From positions 1 through 64,000 of the forward strand of contig JBKQSL010000032.1 in NCBI GenBank assembly GCA_052143655.1: a stretch of 64,000 bases of DNA. The letters run 5' to 3'. A program made the translations under genes and the position numbers. The notes under the pieces were generated by a model. It did no database searches and was not told the DNA's origin. It saw only the letters and a list, made by a program, of their open reading frames with translations. This document shows positions 42,983-52,018 of the stretch, in pieces. This DNA is from CAVSUR01 sp052143655 (lineage in GTDB: Bacteria; Actinomycetota; Actinomycetes; Streptosporangiales; Streptosporangiaceae). Position 1 is the stretch's first letter. Each line of letters starts with the position of its first letter.

Positions 42983-44272
42983 GTGCACCGTGACTGGCGC
43001 AATGGCGCGTCCCGACGGTTGCAGGCCGTCCGGGCCTGGCCACTGCTGCAGCACCCCCGGTGGCTAGTCGCGCTGGTGGCCATGGTCGTGACGGCGGACC
43101 TGGCCGCCATCGTGGCGGCCGCGCTGAAATCCCCGCTGCGCCCCGCCGACCTGATGCTGTTCGGCGCGCTGACCGCCTGCATGGTCGTGACGGTGGAGTT
43201 CACCCGGCGCTCGGGAGAGCAGGCCCTGGTAGTCCAGGATGTCTTCGGGGTGTGGGGCCTGCCGATGGCCATCCTGCTCCCCCCGGTGTACGCGCTGCTC
43301 GCGCCGCTGCCGCGGCTCGCCCTGATGCAGTGGCGGATCCGCCGGATCGCCCCGCACCGCCGGGTGTTCTCGGCAGCGGCGCTGAGCTTGTCGTACGGTG
43401 CCACGTACCTGACGTTTCACCTGATCATCGGGGCTGTGGGCGGCTCGCCATCCGGGCCTGGCGCTGATTCGTCCAGATGGGTTCTCGCGGTCGGCGCGGC
43501 CTTCGCCGTCAACTGGCTGGTCAGTCACTGCCTGATACTGGCCGCGGCCAAGGGGTCTGACCGCAGCGTGAGCGTCCGCGGCGCGCTACTGGAGCGCGAG
43601 GGGCTGCGCAACGAGCTGACGGAGATCTGCGTCGCGACGGTCGTCACGCTGGGCATCGCCATCACCCCGGTCGTGCTCGTGTTCGCGCTGCCGTTCGTGA
43701 CGTTGCTGCAGCGATCGTCGCGGCACGCGCAGCTGGTCAACGATTCCCGGATCGATGCCAAGACCGGGCTGCTGAACGCGGTGACGTGGCGGCGGGAGAG
43801 CAGCGCGGAGGTGTCCCGGGCCCAGCGCACCGGGGCGCCGCTGGCAGCCGCGCTCATTGACATCGACCATTTCAAGAACGTGAACGACACCTACGGGCAC
43901 CTCGCAGGAGACGAGGCCCTGTGCGCGCTGAGCGACGTCCTGCGGCAGGCCGTGCGCGACTACGACCTGGTCGGGCGCTTCGGCGGCGAGGAATTCTCCC
44001 TGCTCATGCCGCAGACAACTGCCGGGGACGCGCAGCGCGTCGCCGAGCGCATCCGAGAGCGGATCGCAGCGCTGCGCATCGACGCGGGAAGCAGGCCGGG
44101 CATCCCGATCACGCTGACCGTGTCCATCGGCGTGGCCGTCGCCGGCGGCGGGGACATCACCGAACTGCTGGCCGCCGCGGATTCCGCCCTCTACCGGGCT
44201 AAGAGGGCCGGGCGCAACCAGGTCATGGTGGTAACCGGGACCGCGCCAGCGCTAGCCGCCGGCCTCGTCTGA
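42983..44272 (+). CDS. Membrane diguanylate cyclase 4 of the WGG array
   Basis: A 429-residue paralogue starting at GTG behind GGAAGGAG. The sensor domain has about six helices with LPMAILLPPVYALLAPLPRL and QWRIRRIAPHRRVFSAAAL. GGDEF: DIDHFKNVNDTYGHLAGDE, inhibitory site RDYD, GGEEF at about 334. Codon use is uniform and C-rich, unlike cyclases 2 and 3. The divergent pair D encodes MRDIHWGG. Confidence 0.9.
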   Translation: MHRDWRNGASRRLQAVRAWPLLQHPRWLVALVAMVVTADLAAIVAAALKSPLRPADLMLFGALTACMVVTVEFTRRSGEQALVVQDVFGVWGLPMAILLPPVYALLAPLPRLALMQWRIRRIAPHRRVFSAAALSLSYGATYLTFHLIIGAVGGSPSGPGADSSRWVLAVGAAFAVNWLVSHCLILAAAKGSDRSVSVRGALLEREGLRNELTEICVATVVTLGIAITPVVLVFALPFVTLLQRSSRHAQLVNDSRIDAKTGLLNAVTWRRESSAEVSRAQRTGAPLAAALIDIDHFKNVNDTYGHLAGDEALCALSDVLRQAVRDYDLVGRFGGEEFSLLMPQTTAGDAQRVAERIRERIAALRIDAGSRPGIPITLTVSIGVAVAGGGDITELLAAADSALYRAKRAGRNQVMVVTGTAPALAAGLV

Positions 44273-44320
44273 TCGCTCGCTGGCAAGCGCGAGATGCACT
44301 GCGTGCACATCGGACACCCT

Positions 44321-44338
44321 GGCCACCGCCAGGTGGCC
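44321..44338. terminator. Bidirectional terminator-like hairpin
   Basis: GGCCACC-GCCA-GGTGGCC, a 7-bp stem with a 4-base loop, in the 160-base gap between the convergent cyclase 4 and amine oxidase genes. Nothing else is seen in that gap. Confidence 0.45.
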
Positions 44339-44434
44339 GTCTATCCGCAGCTCGCGGGCGCGGCCGAGGTCAGCGTCGGTGCCAGTTGCACGCAGGAACC
44401 GCGGCACCGCCTGCACTGCCTCTGCCGACTAGCG

Positions 44435-46414
44435 CTAGCCGGCGTGCCCCGGGTGGCTCGGCGGTACGTCCATGGCCGGATTGCGGTCGAAGAACCCGGC
44501 CGGCTTGAGCCAGAACGACACCCGGTCGGCGGGCATCACCGGCCAGTCTTCCGGCCGGGTGATGTGGTGGATCCCGAAGACGTACCAGAGCACCACGTCG
44601 GTGCTCTCGATCAGCCGGTTCTGCGCCGTCCAGGCGGGCAGGCCGCTGTCCTGCTCGCTCAGGTTCGGGAAGTCGCCGCACGGCCAGCGCTCGCCGGCCC
44701 GGTACGGCGTGACCCACAGGGTGTGCCCGATGACCTCGGCCCGGCGGAACGCCGGGGACGAGCGGTCCAGCATCGGCGGGAAGCAGCCGCCCGGGACCAG
44801 CTTGTAGCCGACCGGCCTGCCCAGTCCGTTCCTGGTCTCGCCGGTCACTTTCCAGGTGCGCTGGACCTGCCAGTCATAATCCTGCCGCCCGTCGGCCTCG
44901 GTGCGCAGCGGCGTCTCCCGGGTCACCAGCCCGAGCCCGTGCGGGTTGCCCGGGCCGGTCGGCTGCGGCTCGCTGTCGCACGCGTACACGGTGTTCGCCG
45001 TGCCGTCGACGTCCAGGTCCAGCCGGGCGACGATGAAATGCTGGTGGAACGGGGCGTAGGTGCGCTCGTCGACCAGGGCGCCGGTCGGCGGCTGCTCCCC
45101 GGGCGGGAACGGCGTGGTCACCATGAGCCCCGTCGCGCGCACCTCGCACTCGATGTTGCCGTCCTGGTAGAACCGCCAGTACACCAGGTACTCGTAGTTC
45201 GCCACCGTGGCGTGGAACGAGATCACCAGCCGCCGGGCCCGCCGCACTTCCGCGCCCGTGCGCTCGTCCACGTGCTTCCACAGGATCCCGTCGTCTTCCT
45301 CGTGGACGCAGACCGCGTTGCGCAGGACGCGCGGCTCGCCGCGGGTGTCGTGCACGACTGCGTCCAGGTAGCGGATCTCGCCGAGGCAGTCGCAGCCAAG
45401 CTCCAGCGACGTGGTCATGAACCCCAGGCCCCATTCGCCGATGTCGAACGCGGTCCGGCGGTAGTGGTCCGGGGTCGAGTCGCGGTACGGCACGATCATC
45501 TCCGCGAATGACAGCCGGTGCGCGACCGGCCGGACCCGGTCCTGGTCGCGGAACCCGACAGCGTGCAGGACCAGCCCCTCCCGGTAGTTGAACCCGAGCC
45601 GCAGCTGCCAGTTCTGCCAGCTGAGCAGGCGGCCGTCCAGGCTGAACGACGGGCCCTCCGGCTGGCTGATCTCCAGCGGCGCGACGTCGCGCAGTGGCTC
45701 CGGCAGCAGCCGGGGCAGGTACTCGCCGCTGACGTCGGGCCGCCCCGCGCCGGTGTCAGCGTCCTCGAGCTCCAGCAGCTCCATCCGGTTCAGGTCCACG
45801 ACCGGGTGCAGCCCCGCGACGTGGTGGGCGTACGGGTTGCCGTCGTCGCTGCCCCGGTACCAGACGTCCGACCAGCCCACGCGCAGGCCGCGGTAGCGCT
45901 CCGGCACCAGGGCCGCCCCGTAGGCCCACACGTCGGTGAGGACCCGGCTCAGGTCGGTGATGCCGCGCCGGGCCAGCACGGCCGCCAGCTGCGGGCTGGC
46001 CCGCAGCATGGCGTCGCACTCGTGCCACTCGTCCACCGTCATGTTCGGCTGCTGGCCCGCCAGGTGCTCCCAGGCCAGCACGGCGTCGCTGGTCAGGCAG
46101 GCCAGGGCCCGGTAGGCCTGGCCGCTGTCGCGGTCCCAGCACACGGCGATGGCCTGCCTGTCGACAGGCGTGCCGGCGGCGTAACCTGCGAGCGTCGCCT
46201 TGTCCGGCTCGGCCAGCTCCATCGACGCGATCCGCCAGCGCTCGCCGACGCCCTTGTCCCGGCGCAGCAGCGCGGCGACCCGCCGGAACTCCCCGGCGGT
46301 TAGCGGGTCCAGCGGATGGGGTGGCCCGGCGCCGTCCGCGGCGGGCTCTGCTCCCGGGCTGCGAGCAGTGCTCGCGGCCCGCGTTCCGGCGGGGTCCGCT
46401 GGCTGATCCGACAT
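44435..46414 (-). CDS. Copper-containing primary amine oxidase
   Basis: A 659-residue enzyme that oxidises primary amines to aldehydes, releasing ammonia and H2O2. The Tyr converted to topaquinone lies in VANYEYLVYW. Copper ligands are the HQHF pair and the His of FGIHHITRPEDWPVMP. The catalytic base region is ELGCDCLGEIRYLDAVVHD upstream. Full length for bacterial members, with the small D1-like domain absent. No signal peptide is seen. Confidence 0.93.
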   Translation of the reverse strand: MSDQPADPAGTRAASTARSPGAEPAADGAGPPHPLDPLTAGEFRRVAALLRRDKGVGERWRIASMELAEPDKATLAGYAAGTPVDRQAIAVCWDRDSGQAYRALACLTSDAVLAWEHLAGQQPNMTVDEWHECDAMLRASPQLAAVLARRGITDLSRVLTDVWAYGAALVPERYRGLRVGWSDVWYRGSDDGNPYAHHVAGLHPVVDLNRMELLELEDADTGAGRPDVSGEYLPRLLPEPLRDVAPLEISQPEGPSFSLDGRLLSWQNWQLRLGFNYREGLVLHAVGFRDQDRVRPVAHRLSFAEMIVPYRDSTPDHYRRTAFDIGEWGLGFMTTSLELGCDCLGEIRYLDAVVHDTRGEPRVLRNAVCVHEEDDGILWKHVDERTGAEVRRARRLVISFHATVANYEYLVYWRFYQDGNIECEVRATGLMVTTPFPPGEQPPTGALVDERTYAPFHQHFIVARLDLDVDGTANTVYACDSEPQPTGPGNPHGLGLVTRETPLRTEADGRQDYDWQVQRTWKVTGETRNGLGRPVGYKLVPGGCFPPMLDRSSPAFRRAEVIGHTLWVTPYRAGERWPCGDFPNLSEQDSGLPAWTAQNRLIESTDVVLWYVFGIHHITRPEDWPVMPADRVSFWLKPAGFFDRNPAMDVPPSHPGHAG

Positions 46415-46590
46415 GCGCAGGCTCGCCTTCCCTCAGATCACGGTGCGCCGCCCGCGCTGGCCGCGGGCCTGCCACGATCATGCCGCTGGCCCTCATTGTC
46501 CACCGCGGCAGCCCGGCCGCCGCGCAACTGCCCGGCGCCCTGGCGCCGGAACTGTCGGCCCGCCCGGCGGAACGCTACGATCACGCCTCA

Positions 46591-46690
46591 ATGGCACCGA
46601 TCCGGGTTGCGCTGGCCGAGGACAATGTCCTGCTGCGGGAGGGCATCTCCCGGCTAGTCGATGCCGCTGACGGCCTCGACGTGGTCGGGG
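46591..46690 (+). pseudogene. Truncated response-regulator receiver
   Basis: From ATG 46591 the frame reads IRVALAEDNVLLREGISRLV and DAADGLDVVGVAA, the first 35 residues of a NarL/LuxR-type regulator, then loses homology and soon stops. The phosphoacceptor Asp and DNA-binding domain are gone. Confidence 0.65.
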
Positions 46691-46901
46691 TCGCTGCCGC
46701 TGCCGGTGAGCGTGGCCGCCGAGGGCGACATACTCGGGCTGTGAACCTGACCCGGGCGCGTCAGTTACACAGTAATGCAGTAATTAATGCGGCGGCTCAG
46801 CCCGGGCCGGCGGCCGCGGCCTGCTGGCGGCGCAGCTGGCGGAACGCGGCCCATCCCGCAGCAGCGGCGACAGCCGCCGGGCTGCGGGGGCGACCGGGCC
46901 G

Positions 46902-47921
46902 TCAGTCGTGCATCGGGCGCTCGTGGTCGGCGTGCCCCGCCAGCTCCAGCTGGAAGGTGGAGTGCTCGACGTCGAAGTGGCCGCGCAGGCAGTCCTGCAG
47001 GCGGTCGAGCATGGCCGCGCTGCGGCCGCCGGCCAGCACCTCCGGGTCCACCACGATATGCGCCGACAGCACCGGCAGCCCGGCGGTGATCGTCCAGGCG
47101 TGCAGGTCGTGCACGTCACGCACGCCGCCGAGCTCGGTCATGTGCCGGCGCACCTCGGCCAGGTCGATGCCGCGGGGGCTGGCCTCCAGCAGGATGTCGA
47201 GGGCGTCGCGCAGCAGCCGCCAGGTGCGCGGCACGATCAGCGCCCCGATCGCCAGCGCCGCGATCGGGTCTGCCCGGGTGAACCCGGTCGTCGCGATCAG
47301 CACGCCGGTGACGATCACCGCGAGCGCGCCGAGCGCGTCCGAGCCCACCTCCAGGAAGGCCCCGCGCACGTTCAGGCTCTCGGCCTGCCCGCGGCGCAGC
47401 AGCAGCAGCGAGCCGGTGTTGGCGGCCAGCGCGACCACGCCGAAGACGATGAGCAGCCCGGAGCTGACCGCCGGCGGGCTCATCAGCCGCCGGATCGCCT
47501 CGACCAGGACGAAGACCGCCATCGCGAAAAGGAGCACCGCGTTGGCCATGGCGGCCAGGATCTCGGCCCGCGCGTAGCCGAACGTGCGCCGGGGCGTGGC
47601 GGGCCGGGCCGCGAAAGCCGCGGCCAGCAGCGACAGCCCGACCCCGGCCGCGTCCGCGGCCATGTGCGCGGCGTCGGCGAGCAGCACCACCGCGCCGGTC
47701 CACACCGCGCCGATGACCTCTGCCACGGCGATCGCCACGGTGATCGCCAGCACCGCGGTCAGCGCCTGGCGGTGCTCGCCGGCCGCGGTGACCCCGTGCG
47801 CGTGGCTGTGACCGGACCCGGAATGCGGGCGCCCGGCAGCGGGCCCGCGGCCGGCGGCCGGGCCGGAGCCGGATGGGGGCCCGTGACCACCTGCGGGGGC
47901 GGGGCCGTGCCCGGCGGTCAT
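46902..47921 (-). CDS. Cation diffusion facilitator metal exporter
   Basis: A 339-residue CDF with a His/Gly-rich cytoplasmic N-tail (GSGHSHAHG), six helices and a C-terminal domain. TM2 has the zinc site HMAADA (H-x3-D). In TM5 the usual H-x3-D reads EVGSDALGA, with Glu in place of His, which may alter metal selectivity. Its ATG overlaps the stop of the KimA-like gene, so the two form an operon. Confidence 0.85.
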   Translation of the reverse strand: MTAGHGPAPAGGHGPPSGSGPAAGRGPAAGRPHSGSGHSHAHGVTAAGEHRQALTAVLAITVAIAVAEVIGAVWTGAVVLLADAAHMAADAAGVGLSLLAAAFAARPATPRRTFGYARAEILAAMANAVLLFAMAVFVLVEAIRRLMSPPAVSSGLLIVFGVVALAANTGSLLLLRRGQAESLNVRGAFLEVGSDALGALAVIVTGVLIATTGFTRADPIAALAIGALIVPRTWRLLRDALDILLEASPRGIDLAEVRRHMTELGGVRDVHDLHAWTITAGLPVLSAHIVVDPEVLAGGRSAAMLDRLQDCLRGHFDVEHSTFQLELAGHADHERPMHD

Positions 47922-50413
47922 GACTCCGCCTGACCGCCTGCCCCATACGCCAGCAGCTCATACGCCGGGTTGATCATGACGGCCTGGAACTCGCGGATGC
48001 CGACCGGGCCGTGCAGCCGGACCTTGACGCCGGGGACGAGCCCGGGGATGTGCGAGCGGCCGTAGAACAGCGCGGTGAGCTGGCCGGTAGAGTCGGCGAC
48101 CTCGCAGGCCAGCACGGTGTTCTCCTGGACCGGGCGGATCTCGACCGCGCGCACCCGGCCGACCACGACCGCCCGGCCCGGCGTGGTGAGCGTGCCGATC
48201 GGGTTGACCCCCTTGGGCGGCGTCGGCCTGCTGTACTCGTCGCTGTCGGGCTGGGCCGGCTCGTCCGGCACCGGCGCCTGCGGCGGCGGCGCCGGCTCAG
48301 CCGCCGTCGTCCCGTGACCCGGCTGCGCCACCGCGCCGCCATCCGGCCAGGGCCGGTCCGTGACCGCCGCGGCGGCGGTGCCGGCCGGCGGCCCGGCAGC
48401 ACCCGGCTGGCCGGGGCCGGCGCCCTGCTGGAACCGGCTATGCAGCGCGCGGGTGCGGCGCCGGACGTTGAACGGCACGATGGTGGCGGCGGCGTGCGGG
48501 ATCTGGCTGATATCGGCGGCCATCTTGTCCGCGGTCCGGTCGTGCAGCAGCCGGCCGAGCAGCGGCGAGTAGACCCGGCGGGGGAAGATCGCGGTAACGC
48601 CGACGCCGGGCATCTCGGCGTCCATGCTGACCATCTCGCCGGCGGCGCGGGCGAGGCGGCGGTCCGGGCAGTCGACGAAGTCCAGCGCGATGCCGGTGTT
48701 CGCCCGCACCCACTCCCGGCGCAGCGCATCGGCCTGCACGTTGTCGATGACGAAGTGCACCGCGCGCAGCGTGGTCGGGCGCAGGCTGCGGGCGTACCGC
48801 AGGGCCGCGAGGGTGGCCAGGTCGAGTTCGTCCACGAAGACGTACACGGTGCGGCGCGAGTAGGTCGGCGGCTCGGGCGGCCGCTCCCGCTTGCCGATCC
48901 GCTCCAGCACCTTCGACTCCAGCCCGTACTCCCGGTTCAGCCAGATCAGCGCGGGCACGCCGACGATGAACAGGATGATCACCAGCCAGGCGCCCTCCCG
49001 GAACTTCACGATCGCGAAGATCAGCACCACGATCAGCGACATGACGCCGGCCGAGAAGTTGATGACCAGCTTCCGGCGCCAGTGTGCTTCCCGGGTCCGG
49101 TGGTGGTAGCGGGCCATGCCGAAGCCGGCCATCGTGAACGCGGTGAAGACGCCGAGCGCGTAGAACGGCACCAGGTTGTTGACGTTCGCGCCCTGGACGG
49201 CCAGCAGGGTTGCCGACAGCACCGCGAGCACGATGATCCCGTTGGAGAACACCAGCCGGTGCCCGCGCTTCATCAGCCAGCGGGGCAGGAAGGCATCCTC
49301 GGCCACGAAGCTGGCCAGGAACGGGAAGCCGTTGAAGCTGGTGTTGCCGCCGGTGTAGAGGATCAGCGCGGTCGCCACCTGGACCAGCTCGAACATGATC
49401 GTGCCGAACAGCGAGTGGCCGAATACGGCGCGGGCCTCCTGCGAGATCACGGTCGGCACGCCGATTTTGAACGGCGCGGCGTGCGTGACGTGCGCCAGCC
49501 AGGAAATGCCGGCCACCAGGAAGCCGAGGATCAGGCCCTCGGTGACCAGCACCCGGCGGGCGTTCAGCCCTTCGGGCGGGCGGAACGCGCTGACCGCGTT
49601 GGAGACCGCCTCGATGCCGGTCAGCGAGGAGCCGCCGTTGGCGAACGCCCGCAGCAGAACGAACACCATGCCGAACGTGATGAGGCTGATGTGATTGTTC
49701 GGCGCGTGCGCGCCCCACTGCCCGGCCTGCGGGTAGGGCAGGACGGGCAGCGAGCCGAATGCCTCCCGCAGCACGCCGACGACGATCACCAGGATCATCA
49801 CGCCGGAGAACAGGTAGGTGGGCACGGCGAACGCGTGGCCGGCCTCGCGGATGCCGCGCAGGTTGCCGTAGCACATGAGCACCACGATGACGATGGAGAT
49901 GGTCGTCAGCCAGAAGCGGGTCTGCAGTGCGTGAACATGGGGGAGCGCCGAGGCGACCGCCGCCGTGCCGGCGGCGACCTGCACGGCCACCGTCACCACG
50001 TAGTCGACGAGCAGCGCGACCGCGGCGATCTGGGCCACCCGCGGCCCGAAGTTATCTCGGGCCACCACGTACGAGCCGCCGGCCCGAGTGTAGACCATCA
50101 CGACCTCGCGGTAGGACAGCACCACGAGGGCCATGACGAATAGGACCACGCCGGTCAGCGGCAGGATCAGGGTGAACGCGGTCAGCGCCAGGCCGCCGCG
50201 CAGCAGCTCGATGAGGATTTCCTCGGTGCCGTAGGCCGAGGAGGAGATGCCGTCCGGCGACAGCACGCCCAGCGCGATCACCTTGGACAGCCGCTGCTCG
50301 CCCAGCTGCTCGTTGACCAGCGGCTTTCCTAGCAGCCGCCGCTTGAGCACGTAGCCGAACCCCTCGGCCCGGTCAGCGCCGCCGATCAGCCGCGCTTTCG
50401 TCCGCATGGCCAC
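47918..50413 (-). CDS. KimA-type K+ transporter with fused OB-fold domain
   Basis: About 831 residues. The first 600 match the APC-superfamily KimA/YdaO K+ importers as I recall them: LGKPLVNEQLGEQRLSKVIA, LSPDGISSSAYGTEEILIEL, then 12 helices and a USP-like cytoplasmic part. After a Pro/Ala-rich linker (about 690-740) an extra domain reads GRAVVVGRVRAVEIRPVQEN, TGQLTALFYGRSHIPGL and INPAYELL, an OB-fold that in other actinobacteria is a separate small protein. The GTG at 50413 (SD GGAGG) is chosen; the open frame upstream has no homology. Confidence 0.82.
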   Translation of the reverse strand: MAMRTKARLIGGADRAEGFGYVLKRRLLGKPLVNEQLGEQRLSKVIALGVLSPDGISSSAYGTEEILIELLRGGLALTAFTLILPLTGVVLFVMALVVLSYREVVMVYTRAGGSYVVARDNFGPRVAQIAAVALLVDYVVTVAVQVAAGTAAVASALPHVHALQTRFWLTTISIVIVVLMCYGNLRGIREAGHAFAVPTYLFSGVMILVIVVGVLREAFGSLPVLPYPQAGQWGAHAPNNHISLITFGMVFVLLRAFANGGSSLTGIEAVSNAVSAFRPPEGLNARRVLVTEGLILGFLVAGISWLAHVTHAAPFKIGVPTVISQEARAVFGHSLFGTIMFELVQVATALILYTGGNTSFNGFPFLASFVAEDAFLPRWLMKRGHRLVFSNGIIVLAVLSATLLAVQGANVNNLVPFYALGVFTAFTMAGFGMARYHHRTREAHWRRKLVINFSAGVMSLIVVLIFAIVKFREGAWLVIILFIVGVPALIWLNREYGLESKVLERIGKRERPPEPPTYSRRTVYVFVDELDLATLAALRYARSLRPTTLRAVHFVIDNVQADALRREWVRANTGIALDFVDCPDRRLARAAGEMVSMDAEMPGVGVTAIFPRRVYSPLLGRLLHDRTADKMAADISQIPHAAATIVPFNVRRRTRALHSRFQQGAGPGQPGAAGPPAGTAAAAVTDRPWPDGGAVAQPGHGTTAAEPAPPPQAPVPDEPAQPDSDEYSRPTPPKGVNPIGTLTTPGRAVVVGRVRAVEIRPVQENTVLACEVADSTGQLTALFYGRSHIPGLVPGVKVRLHGPVGIREFQAVMINPAYELLAYGAGGQAES

Positions 50414-50710
50414 GCTGATATTGCCTCCGCTCGCTGCGCCGTCGGGATCTTCATACCATCGCCTGGCCCCCGGGGGCAGCAGGCGGCGGCCGCCAGCCTG
50501 CGCGGCCCGGGAGCTGGCGACCCTCAGCGGGACGACCTTGACCACCTCGTAACGGAGCGGCTGGGCCGGGCTAACCTGCCGTTCACCGGGCATTGGCAGC
50601 GTATCGCGCAGCAGGCGGGGCGCCGTCAGGGCGCGCTCCGCGCTGCTGTGCCACTGTGGTCCGGGTAACACCAGCACAGGCCCGCTAACCGGGATTTAGG
50701 GAGGCTGGCG

Positions 50711-52018
50711 ATGACCACCACCCCGGCGGCCCCGGCTCCGCAGACCGGGCGCGAGCGCCCGCTCCGTCTGTCCGAGCTTCTCCGGCGGCCGATCACCGAC
50801 CGCGGCGGCGAGTCGATCGGGCGGCTGTCTGACGTGATCGTCCGGCTGCGGGGCGCCGACCTGCCCCTGGTCACCGGGCTGGTGGCGGCAGTCGGCGGCC
50901 GGGAAGTGTACGTGCCGATCGAGCAGGTCAGCTCGTTCGAGCCGGAAGTGCTCCGGCTCACCAGCGCCCGGCTGGACCTGCGCCGGTTCGAGCGGCGCGA
51001 GGGCGAGGTGCTGCTGCGGGCCGACGTGCTCGGGCACCGGCTGATCGACGTCGAGACCGCGCACCTGACCCGCGCCGCTGACCTGGAGCTGGTGCGCTCG
51101 GGCGGGGAGCGGGTGCTGGCCGGGGTGGACACCCGCCGCCGGGGACGGCGGCTGCTGCGCCGCCCGGGGCCCGACACCGCCTCGCGCTCGTTCCGGGAAT
51201 GGGGCAAGTTCGAGCCGCTCATCGGCCACGCCAGCAGCGCGCTGCTGCGCGGGCCGTTCGGCCGCATCCGCAGGCTCAAGCCAGCCCAGATCGCCGACTT
51301 GCTGGAAGAGGCGTCGAAGGCCGAGGAGACCGAGATCCTCGGCCAGGTGCACGCCGACCCCGAGCTCGAGGCGGACGTCTTCGAGGAGCTGGACGACGAC
51401 CTGGCCACCCGGCTCCTCGGCGCCCGCACGGACGCCGAGATCGCCGAGGTGCTGGCCCGGATGCGGGCCGACGACGCGGCCGACGCGATCGCCGAGCTGC
51501 CGCAGCAGCGTCGGCAGCCGGTGCTGGACCTGCTGCCCGTCGGCCAGCGGACCAAGGTGCTGACGCTGATGGGGTTCAACCCCACCAGCGCCGGCGGCCT
51601 GATGGGCGTCGATTTCGTCGCGGTGCCCTGCGACTCTACTGTCCGCGCCGCCCTGGACGTCGTCGCGCGTTCGCTCAGCCTCCAGCCCGAGGCCCTGACC
51701 AGCGTGCATGCACTGGACGAGCGCGGGCGGCTGTGCGGCGTGGCCCGGCTGGTCTTGCTGCTGCAAGCTGACCCGGCCGCGCTGATCAGCGGCGTCTACG
51801 ACGACGATCCGGTCCGGATCGGCGCGGGCACGGACATGGTGGACGTCGCGGTGCTGATGAGCGACTACAACCTGATCACCATCCCGGTCGTGGACAGCCA
51901 GCGGCAGATGATCGGCATCATCACCGTCGACGACGTGCTGGAGGCGACGCTGCCCGACGACTGGCGCCGCCGTGAGGCCGCGCAGCCGCCAGACGCCCAC
52001 CACGGGGACTCCCCGTGA
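50711..52018 (+). CDS. PRC-barrel / MgtE-N / CBS-pair protein (Mg2+ sensor-like)
   Basis: A 435-residue soluble protein. A PRC-barrel-like N-domain (about 20-170) is followed by the MgtE intracellular N-domain (IADLLEEASKAEETEILGQV, then LPQQRRQPVLDLLP) and two CBS motifs ending in IPVVDSQRQMIGIITVDDVL. The membrane channel of MgtE is absent. It likely senses cytoplasmic Mg2+ or nucleotides and controls the overlapping NRAMP gene (4-base overlap at 52015). Confidence 0.8.
   Translation: MTTTPAAPAPQTGRERPLRLSELLRRPITDRGGESIGRLSDVIVRLRGADLPLVTGLVAAVGGREVYVPIEQVSSFEPEVLRLTSARLDLRRFERREGEVLLRADVLGHRLIDVETAHLTRAADLELVRSGGERVLAGVDTRRRGRRLLRRPGPDTASRSFREWGKFEPLIGHASSALLRGPFGRIRRLKPAQIADLLEEASKAEETEILGQVHADPELEADVFEELDDDLATRLLGARTDAEIAEVLARMRADDAADAIAELPQQRRQPVLDLLPVGQRTKVLTLMGFNPTSAGGLMGVDFVAVPCDSTVRAALDVVARSLSLQPEALTSVHALDERGRLCGVARLVLLLQADPAALISGVYDDDPVRIGAGTDMVDVAVLMSDYNLITIPVVDSQRQMIGIITVDDVLEATLPDDWRRREAAQPPDAHHGDSP

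Noticed and set aside
36996..44272. EAL or HD-GYP phosphodiesterase domains in the array
   Set aside because: All four proteins end shortly after the GGDEF domain; no EAL or HD motif is present.
50414..50700. c-di-AMP (ydaO) riboswitch before the KimA-like gene
   Set aside because: KimA genes often have one, so I looked for it. The leader shows GC-rich sequence but not the conserved ydaO core blocks clearly enough to call.
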